Origin: Glandiceps talaboti
Lineage: Eukaryota; Hemichordata; Enteropneusta; Spengelidae
Reading direction: 5' to 3'
Assembly (NCBI RefSeq): GCF_964340395.1
Contig: NC_135559.1
Coordinates: forward strand, 21,873,621 to 21,937,620
Length of the DNA: 64,000 nt
Below, one piece after another: positions 57,266 to 64,000 of this stretch. The position numbers were made by a program, and so were the translations under genes. Each line of letters starts with the position of its first letter. Position 1 is the stretch's first letter. Under the pieces are notes generated by a model, which saw only the letters and a program-made list of their open reading frames with translations, did no database searches and was not told the origin of the DNA.

Positions 57266-57325
57266 GAGACACCGACCGTGACAACCACACTAAAGACAAG
57301 TAACACGACTGAATCAGTGAATGGG

Positions 57326-58842
57326 TTTAGGGAGCGATCAGTTTTTACGGCCGGGGGTGGGCCAGTGACTTCTTGTTCATGTTGTACTTAAAAATAGTGA
57401 CCCCTGCGATTCATCCACAAAACAATCCAACCTCCCCCCCCCTGACAAATAAAAAAACACTGACCCTCCCCCCCCCCCCGACATCTGTTGACCAGAAATA
57501 TTCTTCTTATTCTTGCAAAAGACACTGTAGATTCTCAAAGCACAATACAGCACACACTGCATAGTTAATTTTACTAATTGCTATCCCAAATCCATTGCTT
57601 CACTTGTATAAAGCTCTTTAGACAGGAACCCTATGAGAAGTATGATTGTCTGTTCATGGACATGCACAATATTCATGATTTAGTAACCAAAAGTTCTAGG
57701 ATATCTCTTAGATTGAGTGAACTATTACCATTGTAGATTAATTCAGCTAATTATAAAGTACAATATTAGAAATGGAGTTAATATAATTGTAAACCTAGGG
57801 GTTTCAGTAAGTTTCAAAGTAGGGAGAGAACTTGAAATAGTGTTGGGAGAAATGCACGCTACGTGCGAGTGTGCCTGCTATACAAGCGGGGGGGGGGTAA
57901 AAGCTGCTTGAAAATGAACACCTTTTGGAGGCCATTTAAAGCACCATTCGAGGTAAAACACAACTTAGTTATTTCAGAAAAGTATCACTAATTTTAAAGT
58001 TTAAATCATTTCAAGTCTTGCCCCCGCCTGCTATGCAGGTGTGGGGGAGGGTTTGGGAGGGGCTGTCGTCCCTCCCATGGTAAGAGCATGGTAAGAGCAA
58101 AGAACACCCTTTGGAGGCCATCTAGAGCACTATTCAGAAATAAAACACAACCTTTTACTATAGTTATATCATAAAAGTATCACTAATTTTAGGGTTTCAA
58201 AGTTTAAATCATTTCAATTCATATTGACACAAATAATAAAAAAGATCAAGTAGAAAGTGAGAACATTTTGGGAAAACATGCACAGTGGAGTTCAGTTACC
58301 ATTTAGAGATACAAATTCATTAAATTATTTGAAAGTATGTCTCTATTGGCTATGTTTGTGTGCAATTCCACATGTTCAGGTCAATGGAGGCACAGATTTT
58401 AGAGTCAACCCATCCATTACGTAAATTTCAAGGTATTTCATTTCTTTTGTGTTACGTGTACAGCTACACATGCAAGTTTTTATACCACATGATGACACAA
58501 TGCAACTAATAATGGCCTGCAATATTGAGAAGTCATTTCGAACAAAACTGTTGCTTAAAAGGTGCAATGTTATGTCTCCATGTCATATGCTTGGGTTGTA
58601 TCAAGAGACAAAGAGTTTATGTTATATTTGAACGTATATTTATAGCCATTGTTATATGGTTTATTGTATGCACATGCATTTGCTGTATGGAAATGTAAGT
58701 ACAGCAGGGGGGGTTATAATTTTGTTCAGGCTTTGAAAATAAGGTGACCCCCCTCTTTGAGTCCCAAATTGAGGTGCCCCCCCCCCATTTACAACCCCCA
58801 CCCCCACCCCCCGCCGGCCGTAAAAACTGATCGCTCCCTAAA
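57326..58842. mobile_element. Possible element bounded by exact 29-bp inverted repeats
   Basis: The left end at 57326-57354 starts TTTAGGGAGCGATCAG and ends ACGGCCGG. The right end at 58814-58842 is its exact reverse complement. Poly-C and poly-G tracts lie inside each end. A duplicated motif 'aacaccttttggaggccatt' occurs near 57918 and 58106, and 'aaagtatcactaattttaa' occurs near 57978 and 58166. No transposase frame was found. It could also be two opposite insertions of a smaller element. Confidence 0.5.
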
Positions 58843-59139
58843 GTTAATTCTGCTTCAAGTCAAATTCTTTATTTTTATCGAGAACAAAATGAGTATTTTA
58901 AATCGTCATACACATCATATGTTTTCATCAAAATCAAGGACTAAATCATATCAGGCAAAGGACACTTAATGTATTATCATTTATTAGTTTGATTTATCCT
59001 CTAATTAGTTCTAGAGATGCAAACATACGTTGTTTGACCCGTAAATAGATTTGTCGGGTTTTCTGACCTACAAGACAGCTAGCACATGAAAATAGTAGTG
59101 GAATATTCATGACTCCTAAATTGTTTATTTCTTTCAGAT
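58843..59139. other. No gene seen
   Basis: AT-rich sequence between the inverted-repeat element and the 38-bp array. Confidence 0.5.
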
Positions 59140-60170
59140 AAATATAGTCATGAATTGATGTATATTGTTCATCTAATAAATATAGTCATGAATTGATGTA
59201 TATTGTTGATCTAATAAATATAGTCATGAATTGATGTATATTGTTGATCTAATAAATATAGTCATGAATTGATGTATATTGTTCATCTAATAAATATAGC
59301 CATGAATTGATGTATATTGTTCATCTAATAAATATAGCCATGAATTGATGTATATTGTTCATCTAATAAATATAGTCATGAATTGATGTATATTGTTCAT
59401 CTAATAAATATAGCCATGAATTGATGTGAATTGTTCATCTAATAAATAGTCATGAATTGATGTATATTGTTCATCTAATAAATATAGTCATGAATTGATG
59501 TATATTATTCATCTAATAAATATAGTCATGAATTGATGTATATTGTTCATCTAATAAATATAGTCATGAATTGATGTATATTGTTGATCTAATAAATATA
59601 GTCATGAATTGATGTATATTGTTCATCTAATAAATATAGCCATGAATTGATGTATATTGTTCATCTAATAAATATAGCCATGAATTGATGTATATTGTTC
59701 ATCTAATAAATATAGTCATGAATTGATGTATATTGTTCATCTAATAAATATAGCCATGAATTGATGTGAATTGTTCATCTAATAAATAGTCATGAATTGA
59801 TGTATATTGTTCATCTAATAAATATAGTCATGAATTGATGTATATTATTCATCTAATAAATATAGTCATGAATTGATGTATATTGTTCATTTAATAAATA
59901 TAGTCATGAATTGATGTAAATTGTTCATCTAATAAATATAGCCATGAATCGATGTATATTGTTTATCTAATAAATATAGTCATGAATTGATGTATATTGT
60001 TAATTTAATAAATATAGTCATGAATTGATGTGAATTGTTCATCTAATAAATATAGTCATGAATTGATGTATATTGTTCATCTAATAAATATAGTCATGAA
60101 TTGATGTATATTGTTCATCTAATAATATAGTCATGAATTGATGTATATTGTTCATCTAATAAATATAGTC
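59140..60170. repeat. 38-bp satellite array, about 27 units, with a nine-unit higher-order period
   Basis: The unit is 'aatatagtcatgaattgatg' plus 'tatattgttcatctaata'. Diagnostic variants (gttgatc, agcc, gatgtgaattg, short aatagtc, attattc) occur in the same order twice, giving a period of about 340 bp. For example 'gatgtgaattgttcatc' followed by the short unit lies near 59424 and again near 59763. Confidence 0.95.
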
Positions 60171-61020
60171 TTTATTCTTTATTCTTTATTGAAATCCAAT
60201 CAGCTTTCTACAAAGTAGTGGCTGTTTTTCATGGAGCCATAAAAATATCCTTAAAAAGTACATAAAACACAAAGTAATAAGTAACTCAATGAATATACAA
60301 AACAAAACAAAACAAAACAGAGTACAAAGTCGTGTACTGACTCCAAAGAGTTAAAACATGTATACAATTCAAGAAACGATTACAAAACATCGAGTACGTG
60401 TCGGGCACAGGTCTGTTTAAAACCATTCAGAGATTCCAGATCTCTTATAGATCTGGGTATCCTATTCCAAATATTGGATGCCATATATTTCAAAGAACTT
60501 CTATGGCAGTCATTGTGATAGAAATCTCCTCTGGCACTAGCCCTGGTTCTGTAATTATGAACTTTATCTATTTTGGTTGAACTGTTAAGATAATGAGGAG
60601 TTAGATTATTGTTGATCTTATACATTAAATCTTTGCTTCACTGACATCCACTTCAGGCGTGTTAACATATCAACACTGTTTGTTCTATAGTGACATTTCA
60701 AAATAATACGCATGCCACGGTTTTGCAGCCGCTGCAGCCGCAAAATATTGGTCTCACTAGCATGGGACCACACAGTATTACAATAATCGAAATATGGAAG
60801 AACTAGTGTATTGTAAATGGTTACTCGAATATTTAGAGGTACCATTGGCGCTATTCTCTTGAGAACACCAAGACCTCTATTAATTTTATTGACAATATTA
60901 TTAATATGTGCCTCAAAGTTTTGTCTATGTGAACTCCCAAGTGATCGAGGCTATTAACTTGTTCAATTTGCTGTCTGTCCAAACTGAGTTCTAAGTTGGT
61001 AGTATTTAAATGAGATCCTT
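60171..61020 (-). mobile_element. 5'-truncated non-LTR retrotransposon (CR1/jockey-superfamily LINE), inactive
   Basis: The minus strand encodes the C-terminal part of a reverse-transcriptase ORF: VNSLDHLGVHIDKTL, then TLVLPYFDYCNTVWS, RLQRLQNRGMRIIL, HNYRTRAS and WNRIPRSIR. The 3' end carries a repeated 'caataaagaataaagaataa' tail, usual for this type. At least two frameshifts break the frame, near 60915 and near 60620-60628. The array continues on both sides, with TAGTC present at 60166-60170 and 61021-61025 as a likely target duplication. Confidence 0.9.
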
Positions 61021-61061
61021 TAGTCATGAATGGATGTATATTTTTCATCTAATAAATATTC
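61021..61061. repeat. Displaced last unit of the 38-bp array
   Basis: 'tagtcatgaatggatgtata' followed by 'tttttcatctaataaat' is a diverged unit, separated from its array by the LINE insertion. Confidence 0.9.
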
Positions 61062-61296
61062 ATGTCTACCAATTGCAAGAGCCATGATGCAATAGTGAAG
61101 CACTGAAAGAATATAATATAGATGAACAAATTTCAATTTGATGGTTCTTGGCAACCAAGTGAAAAATGATGTGAGGTGAAATCATGAAATGACTCTCTCA
61201 AGAACCAAAGTTTATAAAAATATGTTTATTTCCTGGAGTGGTGTTGGCCTTTAAATGATCAAAACTGTGGCAACTGAGGTGTTGTTTACAGAAATC

Positions 61297-61348
61297 AATC
61301 AAACAAACAAACAAACAAACAAACAAACAAACAAACAAACAAACAAAC

Positions 61349-61381
<33 letters not shown>

Positions 61382-61400
61382 TACACAGACACACACAGAC
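61297..61400. repeat. (AAAC)n, (AGAC)n and (ACAC)n compound microsatellite
   Basis: Successive tetranucleotide runs; open frames across it are artefacts. Confidence 0.97.
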
Positions 61401-61598
61401 ACACACAGGACAACTATAGAGAAAAAGTATATCAACACATAAAGATAACTATTAGATGTACAGTGCATTGTGAAAATTTATTGTAGTATTTGTTTCCATA
61501 GAAACACTGATATTATTAATTGCAATACATGCTGTAGTCTTTCTAATTTTGGATTTGTGTTGATTTAGCATGTATTATTGTTTTCAAACTATATTATC

Positions 61599-61684
61599 GC
61601 ACGCACGCACGCACGCACGCAAGCATGCATACACACATGCATGAGCGTGCGCGCGCGCACGCACACACACACACACACACACAC
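61599..61684. repeat. (ACGC)n and (AC)n compound microsatellite
   Basis: Alternating purine-pyrimidine run including GCGCGCGC, a possible Z-DNA-forming tract. Confidence 0.95.
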
Positions 61685-61699
61685 AGCCATGCACTCATT

Positions 61700-62368
61700 A
61701 TGTAACTTATTTAACTCATCAAAGCTTATGATTATCAAAGCTCTGACAGGACAGCATTTTTTTCCAAGTTACAGTGTTTCTGCTACGTTTTTTTCCGTGC
61801 GTACGTACGGCCAGACACCAAGTCTTGGTGAAACACGTATTTCTATAAAGATATATATATATAAATTATAGCCCGAGAAAATCATATTTTTAGGGACCTG
61901 TTTTAACACCATCCAAATTTGTATAATTGAAATTGTAAACTGATATGCTTGGGTACGAACTAACTTACTTACGTATCATTTGTACAAGATACTATTACAG
62001 TTGCACAGGTACACTAGCGTCGGCATTTGGTCGATCGTTACGTAAATTTGAAAACAGCAAAATCGTTAGATAGATGACAATTTTGTTTTACAGATTACAG
62101 ATTACATGTAGGTCTCGTGTTTGGACAACATAATCGGGAAAACTTCAAAATTGACTTCACAAGTATCGCACGGACCAGAGCGGACTAAGCTTTACACTTC
62201 CATACTTACTGTACACTAGGTAGGTAGCTAGCTAGCTACGTGCGATCTTGAGTTTGGTAGAAATGTCATTGATGTTCCCGTTATTTTCCTTCAGTGTTCT
62301 AATGAATCTTTGAAAGTATCTGTTATGGCTGTTTTATGGCGTAGAATGCCTGCCAATATTCGAAAATA
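61700..62368. other. No gene seen
   Basis: Non-repetitive AT-rich sequence without supported features. Confidence 0.5.
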
Positions 62369-62665
62369 CAATACTGCAATGACTATATGCAATACTGCAA
62401 TGACTATATGCAATACTGCAATGACTATATGCAATACTACAATGACTATATGCAATAATGCAATGACTATATGCGATATGACTACATGAGATGACTATAT
62501 GCGATATGACTACATGAGATGACTACATGCGATGTGACTACATGAGGTGACTACATGCGATATGACTACATGTGATATGACTACATGAGGTGACTACATG
62601 CGATGTGACTACATGAGATGACTACATGCGATGTGACTACATGAGGTGACTACATGCAATACTGC
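62369..62665. repeat. Tandem array changing from 21-bp to shorter GACTACATG units
   Basis: 'atactgcaatgactatatgc' repeats five times, then the array becomes alternating 'gatatgactacatgag' and 'gatgactacatgc' units. The two parts share 'gactayatg' and probably one origin. Confidence 0.9.
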
Positions 62666-62739
62666 GATGCGAGATGATGACATGATATGCGGCGATTTTG
62701 TAATGACGTTATGCCATTCGTAGATTATTCAATATGCAT

Positions 62740-62880
62740 AAGGGGTAGACCATTCGATATCCTGGGGGGCTTGGAAGATTGGTGGAGAGTCATTATTTTT
62801 TTCCCCACCTGCTTGCCTGAGAATTATTTTTTTCTCCTTTTCCTATGCTGGCAACTTTTTTTTTCTTTGCTTCTTTGAGA
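62740..62880. repeat. Dispersed repeat related to 22633-22690
   Basis: 'aggggtagaccattcgatat' with 'cctggggggctt' and a following T-rich tract matches the order 'gggagaaccatttgattt', 'ctggagggaggggggc' and T-tract of the earlier site. Confidence 0.55.
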
Positions 62881-63118
62881 TATCCGGATTATTTTACGTC
62901 AATGTTGAACACCTACATTTGTTGCTACAATTTTCTGTTTGGTTTTGGCACACGGTAATAGAGAGAGAGTAAAAAGATGCTGTTCTATCACACACATATT
63001 ATATTTAAAAAACTACATATATCATACATGTTTGATTTTCAATTAAATAAACATGCCATGGTATGGTGACACACTGAAAATACAAATCGGAAACTTGATT
63101 GGTGAGCTCAAACATTCA

Positions 63119-63205
63119 GATAGACCGGTAGGTTTCTCCAGATTGGGGGATGGGGAGGTGTCAGTGTTTTTTTCCATTGGGCCGACAAAAAGTCACTGAC
63201 CCCCC
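63119..63205 (+). mobile_element. Dispersed element end related to 55175
   Basis: 'gatagaccggtaggtttctc', 'cagattgggggat' and 'aaaaagtcactgaccccc' match the left part of 55175-55330. Confidence 0.6.
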
Positions 63206-63215
63206 TGAATAAAGT

Positions 63216-64000
63216 TTCATAGCATCTGGCAGTAAGTTGTAGAGGGAAGAGCTTTGAGACTGGGATATGTCCACCTCTTGTGCGAGTGTCTGTGCATGGG
63301 GGGGGGGGGGGTTCTAGCGGGTCTCCCCCTAGAAAACTGCCTGGATGATTTTTACTTCTAAAGGCAATGTTTAGGCTATTCACAGACACTTTCAGACAAT
63401 AATTTACAAATTTTACAAGACAGCTCTAACATGTAAAAAGCAACTCTGTGAGGTTGAAACATTTTTGAAATAAAGTTTCATAGCATCTTGACAGTAAGAG
63501 TTGGAGGAAAGAACTTTGATTTGAGGCTTGGACATGTCTACCTCTTATGGGGGGGGGGGGTCCTAGGGGATCTCCCCAAGAAGCTTTTCAAGTTTTTTTT
63601 TACCAATTTTGGTGAATCTTATTGTTGGTCTAACGAATGAGTGGCCTCTGGGGTGATGGAGTCCAAGGCCCCCCCCCCCGCCAGATCTGCAGTTTTTTGT
63701 TTCTATTTAGGCGATTTTTAGGTTATTCATAGCCTCTGAGATATATATTGCCAAGCATCGAAAAGCTAAAGTAAATATAACTTTTTACATAAGTTTTCCA
63801 TGTTATAAAAGTGGGCCTGTAACATTGGTATAGGGTCATTGATATTGCATTTATAGTAAAGTTACTGATGTGTTAGAGCACTTTAGGAGGTCATACCTAG
63901 TGTACAATAGAAACTTGAATTTGAGTTGTGGTGTCGATACATGTAGTGTCTGAAATAGGAAGTATAGCACCCCTCTTGACAAATTCATACTGAAGAGACT
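63216..64000. repeat. Dispersed repeat, copy 2 (runs off the window)
   Basis: Colinear with 55470-56790 but without the SINE, and with longer G and C runs (63295-63312, 63550-63560, 63669-63680). Confidence 0.85.

Noticed and set aside
60380-61048. An intact reverse-transcriptase gene
   Set aside because: At least two frameshifts and loss of all upstream domains show a truncated, dead LINE.

Overview
This is eukaryotic, intron-containing, AT-rich DNA. Two protein genes of clear animal type can be read, with spliced exons, two tRNA-derived SINEs, a dead LINE and many miniature inverted-repeat elements. The protein similarity and repeat content suggest a marine invertebrate; the sequence alone does not name the phylum.

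Layout. (1) 1-13.9 kb: the 3' half of ATG101 on the plus strand (exons 1080-1194, 2113-2159, 5588-5707 and 12880-12963; the 5' exons lie upstream of the window). (2) 15.4-17.5 kb: a 27-bp satellite. (3) 18.3-20.3 kb: a possible plus-strand terminal exon, then LIPT2 complete on the minus strand in two exons, convergent with ATG101. (4) 20.4-34.8 kb: no convincing gene; several fold-back elements, a SINE and microsatellites. (5) 34.8-43.6 kb: a TIR-bounded element, a 150-bp array with a 594-bp higher-order period, and a 138-bp array. (6) 44.4-48.9 kb: a chain of short exon-like cassettes with good splice sites, a candidate unknown gene with decayed tandem copies. (7) 50.0-53.1 kb: a G-rich 22/24-bp array. 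(8) 53.7-64 kb: a possible terminal exon, dispersed elements, a 38-bp array and a LINE inserted into that array.

The outstanding structure is in ATG101. The last 53 or so coding bases of its penultimate exon, together with the 5' splice site, have been amplified about 119 times as a 60-bp minisatellite filling a 7.2-kb intron. Separately, the last codons and stop codon have been amplified about 13 times as a 23-bp minisatellite at the start of the 3' UTR. In both arrays the conserved coding copy is the first, 5'-most unit. Because 60 is divisible by three and the junction is phase 0, use of any of the first 39 or so donors would keep ATG101 in frame and insert multiples of 20 residues.

Roughly one third of the window (about 20 kb by adding the arrays listed) is tandem repeat. 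Most long open frames here are repeat arrays whose period is a multiple of three, not genes. ATG101 acts in autophagy initiation and LIPT2 in mitochondrial lipoylation; no functional link between the neighbours is visible.
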